Positions 16,502-25,885 of a stretch of 64,000 nt of DNA are shown here, piece after piece (the stretch's first letter is position 1; every line of letters begins with the position of its first letter). Origin of the DNA: Cohnella thailandensis (lineage in GTDB: Bacteria; Bacillota; Bacilli; Paenibacillales; Paenibacillaceae); NCBI RefSeq assembly GCF_014212135.1, contig NZ_JACJVQ010000006.1, positions 248,001 to 312,000 of the forward strand. The letters are read 5' to 3'. Made by a program: the position numbers and the translations under genes. The notes beneath the pieces are model-generated. The model was given only the letters and a program-made list of their open reading frames with translations. It did not search any database and was not told where the DNA came from.

Positions 16502-17503
16502 GTGACTTACTATATGGGCGTAGACGGAGGCGGCAGCAAGACTCTCGCGGTCGTCTGCGACGAAACCGGGACGATCGTGGGCCGCGGCTACAGCGGCTGC
16601 GGGAACCATCAGCTCGGGCCCGAGCTCGCCAAAGCGAGCATTCGGGAGGCGGTCGAAGGGGCGCTCGGCGCGGCGGGCCTTGCCCGCGGCGATATCGCGT
16701 ACACCGTCTACGGACTGGCGGGCGCGGACAGGGAAGCGGATTTCCGGATCCTGCGCCCGCTGCTCGCCGATCTGGGGCTGGAGCCGCACGCTATCGTCTG
16801 CGACACCGTTATCGGCTTGCGGGCGGGCACCCGGCAGCCGGACGGGGTCGTGCTCGTCTGCGGCAGCGGCACCAACTGCTACGGCATGAACAAGAGGGGG
16901 GACTCGCTGCAGTGCGGGGGCTTCGGCTATGTTTACGGGGACTTCGGCGGAGGCGGGGACCTGGCGGTCGAGGCGTTCCGCACCGTGATCCGGGCGTGGG
17001 AGGGCCGCGAGAAGCCGACCCTGCTGACGGACGCCGTGCTGAAGTCGCTCGGATATGCTTCGGTCGAGGCCATGTTCCACGACTTCCTCGATCGCGGAGC
17101 GAACGTTCCCCGCCGTCTCGCCGAGCAGCTGTTCGCCGTGGCGGAGCGGGACGAAGCGGCCCGCGCGATCCTGCGCCGGCAAGGAACCGAGCTGGGCCTC
17201 GCGGCCGTCGCGACGATTCGCCGCCTTGGCATGGAGGCGGACCGGTTCGATCTCGTGCTTGTCGGAAGCGTTCTGACGCGGGGCGACAGCCGGTTCGTGG
17301 TCCCTTACATCAAGGAGCTCGTTCAAGAGATCGCTCCGGGCTGCGCCCTTCGCGTTCTGGAGATCGAGCCGGTCGGCGGCGCCCTTCTTCTCGCGATGGA
17401 GCGCCGGGGAGTCGAAGTGCCGGATTCCGTCTTTGACCGATTCGGTCTCTCGTTGGCCGTGAAGGCCTCAATCTCGGAAGGTCAAGGAGGAGAAGACGAA
17501 TGA
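16502..17503 (+). CDS. BadF/BadG-family sugar kinase (N-acetylglucosamine kinase-like)
   Basis: 333 residues of the ASKHA superfamily: phosphate-1 loop MGVDGGGSKTLAVV, a central VCGSGTNCYG segment, and the adenosine-side GSVLTRGDSRFV. The BadF/BadG/BcrA group includes eukaryotic-type N-acetylglucosamine kinases. The start is GTG 16502, with AAGGAGGCG about 5 bases before it. The stop overlaps the ATG of the GH4 gene (ATGA), a strong sign that kinase and hydrolase act in series. I infer that it phosphorylates the imported disaccharide or its product so that the GH4 enzyme can use it. Confidence 0.85.
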   Translation: MTYYMGVDGGGSKTLAVVCDETGTIVGRGYSGCGNHQLGPELAKASIREAVEGALGAAGLARGDIAYTVYGLAGADREADFRILRPLLADLGLEPHAIVCDTVIGLRAGTRQPDGVVLVCGSGTNCYGMNKRGDSLQCGGFGYVYGDFGGGGDLAVEAFRTVIRAWEGREKPTLLTDAVLKSLGYASVEAMFHDFLDRGANVPRRLAEQLFAVAERDEAARAILRRQGTELGLAAVATIRRLGMEADRFDLVLVGSVLTRGDSRFVVPYIKELVQEIAPGCALRVLEIEPVGGALLLAMERRGVEVPDSVFDRFGLSLAVKASISEGQGGEDE

Positions 17504-18792
17504 AAATAGCGGTGATCGGCGGGGGCTCTTCCTACACGCCGGAGCTCATCGAAGGATTTATTGCGAACCATGACAAGCTTCCGGTGACGGAGATCGTCCT
17601 GGTCGACATCCCGGCGGGAGAATGGAAGCTGAATATCGTCGGCAGCCTGGCGCAGCGCATGGTCGCGCGCTCCGGCTTGCCGATCAAGGTATCTACGACG
17701 TTGGATCGCCGTTCGGCGCTGGCGGGGGCGAGCTTCGTCTCGACGCAGATGCGGGTGGGCTTGCTGGAAGCGCGCGCGTGGGACGAGACGATTCCGCTGC
17801 GCTACGGGATGATCGGGCAGGAGACGACGGGACCCGGGGGCATGATGAAGGCCCTGCGGACGATTCCGGTTCTGCTCGATATCGCGCGCGACATGGAGGA
17901 GCTGTGCCCGGACGCTTGGCTGCTCAACTTCACGAATCCGGCCGGCATGGTGACGGAGGCGATCCTGAAGCACTCCCGCATCCGGTCGGTCGGGCTTTGC
18001 AATTCTCCGATCGGCGCCTACAAGTGGCTGTCGGGGCTCTACCGGGTGCCGGCGGACCGCATTCATTGCGAATTCGTCGGGCTTAACCACCTGCACTGGA
18101 TCAGCGTCATCGAGATCGACGGCGAATCCAAGCTGCCCGAGCTGCTGGCGAACCGCGACGGCTATTCCGCCAAGAACGTGCCGCAATTCGGCTGGAACGC
18201 GGAGCTGCTGAAGTCCCTCGGGGCGATTCCTTCCTATTACTTGAAGTATTTCTACCTGCACCGCGAGCTTCTGGCGGAGCAGCAGGCCGCCGCGGCCAAG
18301 GGCGAGACCCGCGCCGAGACGGTCAAGCGGCTGGAGGATGAGCTTTTCGACATCTACCGGGACGAGCAACTGGCGGAGAAGCCGAAGCAGTTGGAGCAGC
18401 GGGGCGGCGCGTATTATTCCGAGGCGGCGGTCAACTTGATGGTGTCGCTGCACAACGACACCGGCGACGTTCAAACGCTGAACGTTCGCAATGACGGCAT
18501 CCTCGGCTTCCTGCCCGACGACGCCTGCATCGAGGTCAACTGCGTCGTCACCGCGAACGGACCGGTTCCGCAGCCGGTCACGGTCGTGCCGCCGTCGGTC
18601 GTCGGCCTCATCCACGCGGTGAAGACGTACGAACGGCTGGCGATCGAGGCGGCCGTGACCGGAGACGCGGGCAAGGCGCTGCTCGCGCTGTCCCATCACC
18701 CGCTCGTGCCTTCGGCGAACGACGCGCAGCGGATGCTGGAGGAGATGCTGGAGAGAAACAAGGCTTACCTTCCGCTCTTTTTTCCATCCTGA
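17500..18792 (+). CDS. GH4 6-phospho-glycosidase, probably 6-phospho-beta-glucosidase
   Basis: 430 residues of glycoside hydrolase family 4, which uses NAD+ and a divalent metal in an oxidation-elimination mechanism. Visible are the Rossmann motif IAVIGGGSSYTPEL, NPAGM, the metal-ligand cysteine C167 in LCNSPIG, and the metal-ligand histidine H197 in GLNHLHW. Overall similarity is to LicH/CelF-like 6-phospho-beta-glucosidases rather than alpha-galactosidases. Family substrates usually come from PTS uptake; here phosphorylation must come from the overlapping kinase gene. A strong terminator follows. Confidence 0.9.
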   Translation: MKIAVIGGGSSYTPELIEGFIANHDKLPVTEIVLVDIPAGEWKLNIVGSLAQRMVARSGLPIKVSTTLDRRSALAGASFVSTQMRVGLLEARAWDETIPLRYGMIGQETTGPGGMMKALRTIPVLLDIARDMEELCPDAWLLNFTNPAGMVTEAILKHSRIRSVGLCNSPIGAYKWLSGLYRVPADRIHCEFVGLNHLHWISVIEIDGESKLPELLANRDGYSAKNVPQFGWNAELLKSLGAIPSYYLKYFYLHRELLAEQQAAAAKGETRAETVKRLEDELFDIYRDEQLAEKPKQLEQRGGAYYSEAAVNLMVSLHNDTGDVQTLNVRNDGILGFLPDDACIEVNCVVTANGPVPQPVTVVPPSVVGLIHAVKTYERLAIEAAVTGDAGKALLALSHHPLVPSANDAQRMLEEMLERNKAYLPLFFPS

Positions 18793-18831
18793 TTTGTTTC
18801 CTAATAAGCGACAATGACTTGAATAACGCAG

Positions 18832-18872
18832 AACGGCGGCTCCGGGATGAACTCCCCGGAGCCGCCGTTTTA
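18832..18872. terminator. strong terminator after the GH4 operon
   Basis: AACGGCGGCTCCGGG and CCCCGGAGCCGCCGTT form a 14-15 base pair stem followed by TTTTATT. It also suits the convergent surface-protein gene, whose stop is at 18887. Confidence 0.88.
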
Positions 18873-18886
18873 TTCGGATAATGCCG

Positions 18887-21439
18887 TTACAGACCCGCGA
18901 TTAATTCCTTGATCTCGCTGTCGGTCTCCAAGGCGCGGATAATAAGCGTCACCGCTTCCGCGCGGGTAACGCTGTTGCCGGGAGCGAACAGGGAGTCCGA
19001 GATCCCTTGCACCAGACGGGCCGCGGCCGCTTGCTTAATCGCATTCGCTGCCCAGTAGCTGCCGCTCAAGTCGGCGAAGCTGGCCGGCGTGCCGGTCGAG
19101 ATCGCGCTTAGATTCACGATGCGAGCAATGATTGCAACCATCTCGGCTCGGGAGATCGTATCGTTCGGTTTAAAGCTGCCGTTCGCATAACCGGTCACGA
19201 TTCCCTTCTCCGCAAGGGCGCCGATGGATCCGGCGGCCCAATTGGAGCCCGTATCCGTGAAGGGGGCCGAGGATGCGCTTGGCGGCAGCCCGAATGCGCG
19301 GACGATCATGGCTGCGAACTCCGCCCTCGATACGGGAGCGTTCGGCCGGAACGTATTGTCTTCGTAGCCGGAGACGATGCGAAGCTTTATCGCTTTGGCG
19401 ATGGAGCTGCCGGCCCAATGATTACGGGTATCGCCGAACGTCTTGTTCTCGTTCTTCGTGGCGGCAATGGAGTCGCTTGCTGCACGCAGAACCGCTTCGC
19501 GGCTGACCGCGTTGGACTGGAACGGATTCGTCCGAGTCGGCGTCGGGGTCGGATCCGGCTTCGAAGCACCGCCGGTTTGTTGCCCGTCCGTATTGCCTGA
19601 AGGATCGGTCGTGCCCGCTGCAGGAGGCGGCGTCGCCGTACCCGTCGAGGCGGCGAGGTTCAGTACGATCCGGTCGGATTGGTAAACCAGTTGAGCGCTG
19701 TACGAGCTCGGAAGTCCGTTGATCTCGACGGAGGAGAACTGCCCGGTCCGTTGGTTAGCTCCGTGGCTGATCAGGGTGACGGCTCCCGTGCCCGGCACAT
19801 AGCCGTCCGCGAAGTTCACGCGCAACTTCCCGCCCGCGTCGACCGCTCCCTTGACCTCGAGCGCGTCGGCCGCGCTCGCCACGTTCAGCTGCAGGGTGCC
19901 TTCCGCGGACTGTTCATAATCTCCGCCGACGGTAATCTTGCCGATTACGTTCTCCGCGAGCGTGCCGCCGTTGTTCGCGACGTCGCCGGTGCCGAAGGCC
20001 GTCGCCGAATCGCCTTCGAGCGTGCCGGCGTTCAGAACGGTGCCGCCGGAATAGGAATTGCCGCCGGTCAGCTTCAGAGTTCCGGTGCCTTCCTTCGTCA
20101 GCTTGCCGGATCCGGAGATGTCGTTCTTCCAGCTGTCGGAAGCGTGGAAGCCGCCCTTGCTAGCGTCCATCGCGACCGTGACGTCGTTTGCGAAGGAGCC
20201 GTATCCATCCGCCGCGGCGAACAGGTTCAGGCGTCCCCAGCCTTCGGGGTCGTCAAGCAGCGGGTAGCCGGACGACAGGCCGGTCGTTCCCAGAACCTCG
20301 CGGCGCTGCTCGCCGCTCAGGTAAGGCAAGCGGGTCTCCAGCAGCACTTCGGCGCCCTTCGGAACGACCATGGCTTCCGTCGTGGAGGCGATCGGCGCGA
20401 AGCCGTAGGTCAGGCGCTGGGTGAATTGGGCTTTGTTCTTCCCGTAATCGCTAAACCGGTCTTCCGCCGTGCCGGTTTGCTTCAGCAGGATGTCATGAGC
20501 TTGATCGTAAGCGGCTTGCTTCAGCTCCGCGTTGTCCGGATCGGCGAGCGTCGCCGCCGCGAGAGCGGTGGCCATGACGCGCCCGCCCATGACGTCGAGC
20601 GGGGAGTGCATGCCGGCGACGATGCGGTTGTTGCCCATCTCGGAGGCGCGGGTCAACAGCTCTTGGAACCGCTCGGGCACCGCATACGCCAGCGACAGCG
20701 CGGCGAGATACGAAGCGTTCGTATGGCCGCTGGGGAAGCCGCCGTCGGTGGCCGGCGTGGTGCTGATCGCGGGAACCAGGGCGGGCACGATGGCGGAAGT
20801 GTCGTTCAGCCAACGATAAGGGCGCATATAGCTGTAATAGTTTTTGGCCGGAGTCGTCGAAGCGTAGTTGCCTCTAAGCATTCCGATCAGGTCGACCATC
20901 TTGCCGAGCTCGGAATCGGAGTCCCCGCCTTTGTTCGTTCCGTTGCCGTCGTTGTACTTCACCGTCGTTGCGTCGTCCGGGATGCTCGTAATCGTCGTGT
21001 ACGTCTTCGTCTTCTCGCGATAGACGTCCGCCAGCGAGCCGAGGCCGTCGATAGCTCCGTAGGTTTGGTTGCGGCGGTCGTCGTAATAAGCCGCGACTTC
21101 CTCTTCCGCCGTGCGGGTCTTGGCCAGGTCGGCCACGTATTGAATGTTGGCGTTCAGCACTTCGGCGTTCCGCTTCGTGCCGTTGTCCCAGGAAGTTCCC
21201 GGCGTCCACAGATCCAGGAAGCCGGACAGCGTTCCGATCGCCGGGTTGGAATAGACGGCCATATTCGCGGAGACGTTGTTCTTGTAGTTGTCGACGAAGT
21301 ATCCCCATTCCGGCGCCGCGGGCAGCCGGGAGGAAGCTTCTTCGGGAGCCCCGTGGACGACAATTCCGCCGACGGAATTGGAGAGCAGCAGCACGCCCAT
21401 CGCAGCCGATGCTAGCTTGTTTCTGGATTTCGTTTTCAA
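18887..21439 (-). CDS. SLH-anchored PAP2-family phosphatase with beta-strand repeat
   Basis: About 850 residues. Order: signal peptide (NKLASAAMGVLLLSNSVGG); a class A acid phosphatase/PAP2 domain with KxxxxxxRP (KNYYSYMRP, near residue 200), PSGH (near 235) and SRxxxxxHxxxD-like NNRIVAGMHSPLDV (near 278); an autotransporter-associated beta-strand repeat segment near 450-500 (GTGTLKLTGGNSYSGGTVLN); a Pro/Thr linker; and three SLH domains to the C-terminus. The start is probably TTG 21439, with TAGGAG 10 bases upstream; the frame is open 29 codons further. It should be exported, bound to secondary cell wall polymer through SLH, and release phosphate from extracellular esters. The repeat type is usually reported from Gram-negative autotransporters. 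Confidence 0.88.
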   Translation of the reverse strand: MKTKSRNKLASAAMGVLLLSNSVGGIVVHGAPEEASSRLPAAPEWGYFVDNYKNNVSANMAVYSNPAIGTLSGFLDLWTPGTSWDNGTKRNAEVLNANIQYVADLAKTRTAEEEVAAYYDDRRNQTYGAIDGLGSLADVYREKTKTYTTITSIPDDATTVKYNDGNGTNKGGDSDSELGKMVDLIGMLRGNYASTTPAKNYYSYMRPYRWLNDTSAIVPALVPAISTTPATDGGFPSGHTNASYLAALSLAYAVPERFQELLTRASEMGNNRIVAGMHSPLDVMGGRVMATALAAATLADPDNAELKQAAYDQAHDILLKQTGTAEDRFSDYGKNKAQFTQRLTYGFAPIASTTEAMVVPKGAEVLLETRLPYLSGEQRREVLGTTGLSSGYPLLDDPEGWGRLNLFAAADGYGSFANDVTVAMDASKGGFHASDSWKNDISGSGKLTKEGTGTLKLTGGNSYSGGTVLNAGTLEGDSATAFGTGDVANNGGTLAENVIGKITVGGDYEQSAEGTLQLNVASAADALEVKGAVDAGGKLRVNFADGYVPGTGAVTLISHGANQRTGQFSSVEINGLPSSYSAQLVYQSDRIVLNLAASTGTATPPPAAGTTDPSGNTDGQQTGGASKPDPTPTPTRTNPFQSNAVSREAVLRAASDSIAATKNENKTFGDTRNHWAGSSIAKAIKLRIVSGYEDNTFRPNAPVSRAEFAAMIVRAFGLPPSASSAPFTDTGSNWAAGSIGALAEKGIVTGYANGSFKPNDTISRAEMVAIIARIVNLSAISTGTPASFADLSGSYWAANAIKQAAAARLVQGISDSLFAPGNSVTRAEAVTLIIRALETDSEIKELIAGL

Positions 21440-21656
21440 GTCGAGTCTACTCCTATCTCTTGGTTTCTCGGGCCGAAGCGCCCCGGAATCGGTCTCAATG
21501 TAGCACCGGGCCGCGACGGGCGGCAATATAACAATTTCCCCTTTCTATCGCTTTGGGAGGAATGAGAGAGTTATTTTACATTGGCTTAATAGAGATGCGG
21601 GATTATGGAGTAAAGGACTGAGGTATACTCTCAGCGGAAGGAGAGGAGGAGACGTC

Positions 21657-23954
21657 ATGAAGAAGTGGAACTCCGTGTTTGCCAACCTGGCCATTTCCTA
21701 TATTTCTATAGTTCTGGTCCTCGTGCTCCTGCTTTGCTCCGTCTTCTATATGTATTTCTCGAGAAATTACAAGGAAGAGCTGCGCACCCGAAACCAGCTG
21801 ATCCTGGAGAACGCGGCCCAAACGATCGAGACCTCGGTGCTTCGGAGAGCCCAGCAGATCTATCTCGATATCGCCCTCAACAAAACCGTGAACGTACGCT
21901 TATTCGCCGATTCTTCCTATCGGAGCAATCATAGCAAGACGATCGACCTGCAAGAGCTGCTTAAATCGGAAGTCGTCAGCAACTCGGATATCGTGCAGGC
22001 CGTGCATCTGTACTACCCCGGTCAGAACGTCTTGCTGTCCTCTGCCTACGGCTTGAGACTCAACGCCGACCGGGAGAAAAGCAAATCTTACCTCGCGGAT
22101 TGGATCGAGGGGATGCGAAACAACAAGGAGAGCAGCCTTTGGACGCCGGCTCGCATGGTTCCGCAGGACATTTACTCCAATGCGGAGGGCGGCGGAAGCC
22201 AAGCCTTGATCACTTACGCTCACGGCTACCCCTTCCAGTCGTCGGGCGAGAACAGCGACGTCATCGTTGCGATCGACGTGAAGGAGAGCGCGGTCAGCGG
22301 AGTTATTCGCAACATGATGCCATCGCAATATGCAGGCGCGTTTATTCTGAACCGCTTCGGCAACACGGTGTCCGACGCGGATAAAGAGAAGCTGGGCCGA
22401 CCGAGCGACGTCAGCGCCGAAGAAATTCAGGCGGCAAAGGGGAGCGGTACGATCGATCAAGCCTCCCGCGTCGTCTCCTATCAAACCATTCCGTCTACCG
22501 GATGGAGGTTATACAGCGTCGTGTCTTCCGGCGCCTTTTACGAGAAGTCGATTTTTATCCAGAAGCTGATTCTGGGCATTTGCCTGCTGGCGATCCTGAT
22601 CGGCCTCATCATGTCCGGCATTCTGGCCCGAGCCAACTACGGACCGATCAAGCGCCTGACGGCCAAGATCAAGGGTCTCCTCGGCTCCGCCTCCGAGAAC
22701 GTCGCCAACGAATACCGGCTGATCGACACGGCCTTCGCCCAACTGAACGCTAAGGTTGCCAGCCTGGAGGAGACGCTGGAGGCCAACAGCTCGGCGATCC
22801 GGCACAACGTCGTCCTTAATCTGATCCGCAATGGCTATGCTCGCGAGGAATTGGCGGAGGAGTTCCCTTTCCTTGGCTTATCCCGCGAATACGGCCGCTA
22901 TTGCTGCTTGATCCTCGATCCGGGGAGCGCCTTCGCGGGGATGAACTCCCGGAACTTGCAATACGCGGTATACCAGATGATCGGCCGTCTGGAGACGGCT
23001 TCGCTGCCGGACAGCCGCATCCTTGCCGAAGCGCTCCCGGATAAGAAGGTTGTCGTCATCCTTTGCGCCGATCAAGCGAGCGACGAACTTCTGCAGAGGG
23101 TCTCCCAATTCGTGGTGGCGGAGGGGAGGGAGCGGTTTAAGCTCGACTTCCAAGTGTCGTGGGGGTCTTGGGTGCAGGAGATGATCGGGCTCCATAAGAG
23201 CTACGACGAAGCCCGGATCTTGATGAAATACGCTTATTTGCTGCCGGAGACGCCCATTCTGAACGACCGCGGGCTGCTGGATCGGGAGAACAGCACGGAC
23301 GAGATTCCGCAGGTCCTTCTGACGAAAATCAAAGACAAGCTGCATGCCCGGCAATCGGAGGAGCTCGCGGCGGCCGTCGAGCAGCTGGTGACGGTCATGC
23401 GGGAAGGAAGGTATTCGGCCGATTATTGCCGCTTTATTCTGGCGAATACCGTCTTCGTCTTTTCCGATTATTTGAAGAGCGTCCGCTATAAGCACCCCGA
23501 CCAAGAGCATCGGGATCTCTTCGGCCAGTACAGCGAGCTGCCTCACATTCTGGCTTTTCAAGAATGGTTGTCTTCTTCGGCAGCTCTCTTTATCTCCCAT
23601 ATGGAGAAGCGGAATAGCGAGAGGGCGGTGTCCAGCCTGGAATCGGTCAAGCGATACGTTCATGACCATTTGTCCGAGGACCTATCCCTGGAGGCGGTGG
23701 CCGCCCAGGTATATTTAAGCCCCAAATACCTAAGCAAGCTATTTAAGGAAGAGATAGGCGTCACCTACACCGACTATGTCACGAGCCAACGCATGGAGAG
23801 GGCCAAAGCCCTGATCGAGACCAACAAGATGACGATCGAACAAATCGCGAGCACGGTCGGGTACGGAACGGCGGCATACTTCATTAAGAAATTCAAGGAA
23901 ATGCACGGCTGCACGCCGGGGAATTACTTGCGCGCGATGGCTAAGCAAGTCTAG
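21657..23954 (+). CDS. transmembrane AraC-family regulator with extracellular sensor
   Basis: 765 residues. Membrane helices at about 10-32 and 295-318 bracket an extracellular domain of about 260 residues, probably of the Cache type. A cytoplasmic linker and a middle domain lead to an AraC helix-turn-helix pair at the C-terminus (LSLEAVAAQVYLSPKYLSKLFKEE, IEQIASTVGYGTAAYFIKKFKEMHG). This one-protein sensor-regulator layout is common in Paenibacillaceae next to LplA-type binding proteins. GGAGAGGAGGAG precedes the ATG. The binding lipoprotein gene lies 62 bases downstream on the same strand and is its likely target. Confidence 0.88.
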   Translation: MKKWNSVFANLAISYISIVLVLVLLLCSVFYMYFSRNYKEELRTRNQLILENAAQTIETSVLRRAQQIYLDIALNKTVNVRLFADSSYRSNHSKTIDLQELLKSEVVSNSDIVQAVHLYYPGQNVLLSSAYGLRLNADREKSKSYLADWIEGMRNNKESSLWTPARMVPQDIYSNAEGGGSQALITYAHGYPFQSSGENSDVIVAIDVKESAVSGVIRNMMPSQYAGAFILNRFGNTVSDADKEKLGRPSDVSAEEIQAAKGSGTIDQASRVVSYQTIPSTGWRLYSVVSSGAFYEKSIFIQKLILGICLLAILIGLIMSGILARANYGPIKRLTAKIKGLLGSASENVANEYRLIDTAFAQLNAKVASLEETLEANSSAIRHNVVLNLIRNGYAREELAEEFPFLGLSREYGRYCCLILDPGSAFAGMNSRNLQYAVYQMIGRLETASLPDSRILAEALPDKKVVVILCADQASDELLQRVSQFVVAEGRERFKLDFQVSWGSWVQEMIGLHKSYDEARILMKYAYLLPETPILNDRGLLDRENSTDEIPQVLLTKIKDKLHARQSEELAAAVEQLVTVMREGRYSADYCRFILANTVFVFSDYLKSVRYKHPDQEHRDLFGQYSELPHILAFQEWLSSSAALFISHMEKRNSERAVSSLESVKRYVHDHLSEDLSLEAVAAQVYLSPKYLSKLFKEEIGVTYTDYVTSQRMERAKALIETNKMTIEQIASTVGYGTAAYFIKKFKEMHGCTPGNYLRAMAKQV

Positions 23955-24016
23955 CCGAATCAACAAACAACCGGCGGAAGCGGCGTCTGGACGCAAGGGA
24001 CCAAGGGAGGGTAATC

Positions 24017-25639
24017 ATGGCCAAGAAGGAAGCAAGGCGCGGCGCGTTTGCGTTGCTTGCGTCGGCTCTAATGCTAGGATTCGTTGCCGGATGCGGGGGG
24101 ACGCCGATGTCCCCGTCCGCCGAGGAGCCCTCGCAGGCCGCAGACCTTTCGTCCGCTCCGAGGTACGTCATATCCTGGACGATGCATCAGAACCTTCCCG
24201 TTCCCGAGGATGCGGAGATGATTCGTTACGCGGAACGGATTTTTAACGTCGATCTCGACGTCTGGAACCTGGAGAACAACCAATACGAGGCGCTCCTGGA
24301 CCTGAAGCTGGCGCAGGGCGCCATCCCCGATCTGTTCCGGATCCGGCAGCCGCAGGATCTTCTCAAATACCGGCAGCAGGGCGTCTTGGCCGAGATTCCG
24401 GAGGAGATGCTGAACGAGTACGCTCCGAACCTCATGAGGGCGATCCGCGAGAATGCCCCGGACTATCGGGATTATGGCAAGATAGACGGAAAATACTACG
24501 GCATCCCGGTCATCAATCCCACGAATATTTACCGCATCCCCGTCGTCTACCGGCAGGATTGGCTGGATAAGCTCCATTTGCGGGTTCCCGAGACGCTGGC
24601 CGAGTTCGAGAAGGTCATGTACGCGTTCGCGAACGAGGATCCGGACGGCAACGGCATAAAGGATACTTACGGCCTCTCCATCGAAGGGATGAATGTCGTC
24701 TTCGGGGCTTTCGGGCAGATCGTCTTCGCCGACCAGCTTTATTTCGGGGAGAAGGACGGGAAGCTGGTCATCGGCGCCTTGGAGCCGGAGATGATGGAAG
24801 CTCTGGGCTATCTTCGGAAGTGGTACCGGGACGGGGTCGTCGATCCGGAGTTCATTACCGGAGAGAACAAGGGAGGCTATAAGCATCTCTCCCATTCCTT
24901 CATTAACGGAACCATCGGCATGACCTCCATGGGCAACTATTATCATTGGATTCAGGACGGCGATTATCAAGCCTGGGGCTCGAACGGCGAGGAGACGCCC
25001 GTGGAAGCGACCTTCAACGCAAAGGAACTGACCGCGATTCATCCGCAGGCCCGGATCGCGTTCGGCCGGCCCTTCAGCGGCCCGGAAGGCAAGCGCGGCT
25101 CCAAAGCCTACGACATGCTCATGAGCTTCACGGCGATCGGAGCCGACGCCGCCAAGGAGCCGGGCAAGCTGGAGACGATTCTGCGGATTCTCGACTACGT
25201 TAGCGCCAATCCCGACCCGGATGAATCCGCTTCGATGGAATACGGGATCGAGGGCACGCATTGGCAATGGGCAAGCTCCGCCAAGGAGGACGTTATCGTG
25301 CTCCCTCCGTACGACAAGGCCTTCAGCTATCAGAATACGATCGGCGCCAATCTGGGCATGACCGTGCCTCTTATGCCTTCCGACCGAAGAGAGAAATGGG
25401 CGGCCACCCTGGGCTTGGACGCGGACGGCATCTACAATGCGCTGGAGGTCGCGACCCCTTCCTTGATCAAATACGGTCCCGAGTTGATCAAGCTTAAGAA
25501 CAAAGCCTACGTGTCCATCATAACCGGCGACAAGCCTCTGGAGTATTTTGACGAATTCGTCAAGGAGTTCATGGCGGCCGGAGGAGCCCAAGTGCTTGGG
25601 GAAGCGAACGAATGGCATGATCTTCATGCCGCGAAATGA
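24017..25639 (+). CDS. orphan solute-binding lipoprotein, LplA-like
   Basis: 540 residues with lipobox FVAGC (Cys26) and an LplA-type binding fold (DLFRIRQPQDLLKYRQQGVLAEIP, YGIPVINPTNIYRIPVVYRQDWLDKL). It carries a DPDGNGIKDTYG loop of the calcium-binding type seen in this subfamily. AAGGGAGGG precedes the ATG. No permease gene follows: a terminator and then an unrelated kinase gene come next. It either feeds permeases encoded elsewhere, for example the pair at 37551-39383 that lacks a binding protein, or acts as a receptor for the preceding membrane regulator. Confidence 0.88.
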   Translation: MAKKEARRGAFALLASALMLGFVAGCGGTPMSPSAEEPSQAADLSSAPRYVISWTMHQNLPVPEDAEMIRYAERIFNVDLDVWNLENNQYEALLDLKLAQGAIPDLFRIRQPQDLLKYRQQGVLAEIPEEMLNEYAPNLMRAIRENAPDYRDYGKIDGKYYGIPVINPTNIYRIPVVYRQDWLDKLHLRVPETLAEFEKVMYAFANEDPDGNGIKDTYGLSIEGMNVVFGAFGQIVFADQLYFGEKDGKLVIGALEPEMMEALGYLRKWYRDGVVDPEFITGENKGGYKHLSHSFINGTIGMTSMGNYYHWIQDGDYQAWGSNGEETPVEATFNAKELTAIHPQARIAFGRPFSGPEGKRGSKAYDMLMSFTAIGADAAKEPGKLETILRILDYVSANPDPDESASMEYGIEGTHWQWASSAKEDVIVLPPYDKAFSYQNTIGANLGMTVPLMPSDRREKWAATLGLDADGIYNALEVATPSLIKYGPELIKLKNKAYVSIITGDKPLEYFDEFVKEFMAAGGAQVLGEANEWHDLHAAK

Positions 25640-25678
25640 GGGGCGGGCAAGCGCGGCCAGCGCGATAATGCGATTAGA

Positions 25679-25712
25679 GGAAGGCATTCGCCCGGAAGGC
25701 CTTCTTTTTTTC
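25679..25712 (+). terminator. terminator after the orphan binding protein gene
   Basis: GGAAGGC and GCCTTC form a short stem, followed by eight T residues. Confidence 0.65.
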
Positions 25713-25818
25713 CGTTCAGGCGGTTCAACTGCCCCCGAAGCGGGTAAGGGGTAATGAATGGAGTCTGCGCGGTCGGAAGCGGGAAGCTTGCTTGGACGCC
25801 GGAATCGTTTCGGTTGGA

Positions 25819-25847
25819 TTGTAGGCCTTATCTACTAGAATTATAAT
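25819..25847 (+). promoter_or_regulatory. sigma-A promoter of the hybrid kinase operon
   Basis: TTGTAG at 25819-25824, exactly 17 bases, then perfect TATAAT at 25842-25847, 38 bases before the ATG at 25886. Confidence 0.75.
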
Positions 25848-25885
25848 GTTTAATAACGAGAGTCTTATGGGAGAGGAAAGTGAGC

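Noticed and set aside
19679-21415. 578-codon plus-strand frame opposite the surface phosphatase
   Set aside because: It is an antisense shadow rich in Arg, Gly and Val, while the minus-strand frame has a signal peptide, PAP2 and SLH domains.
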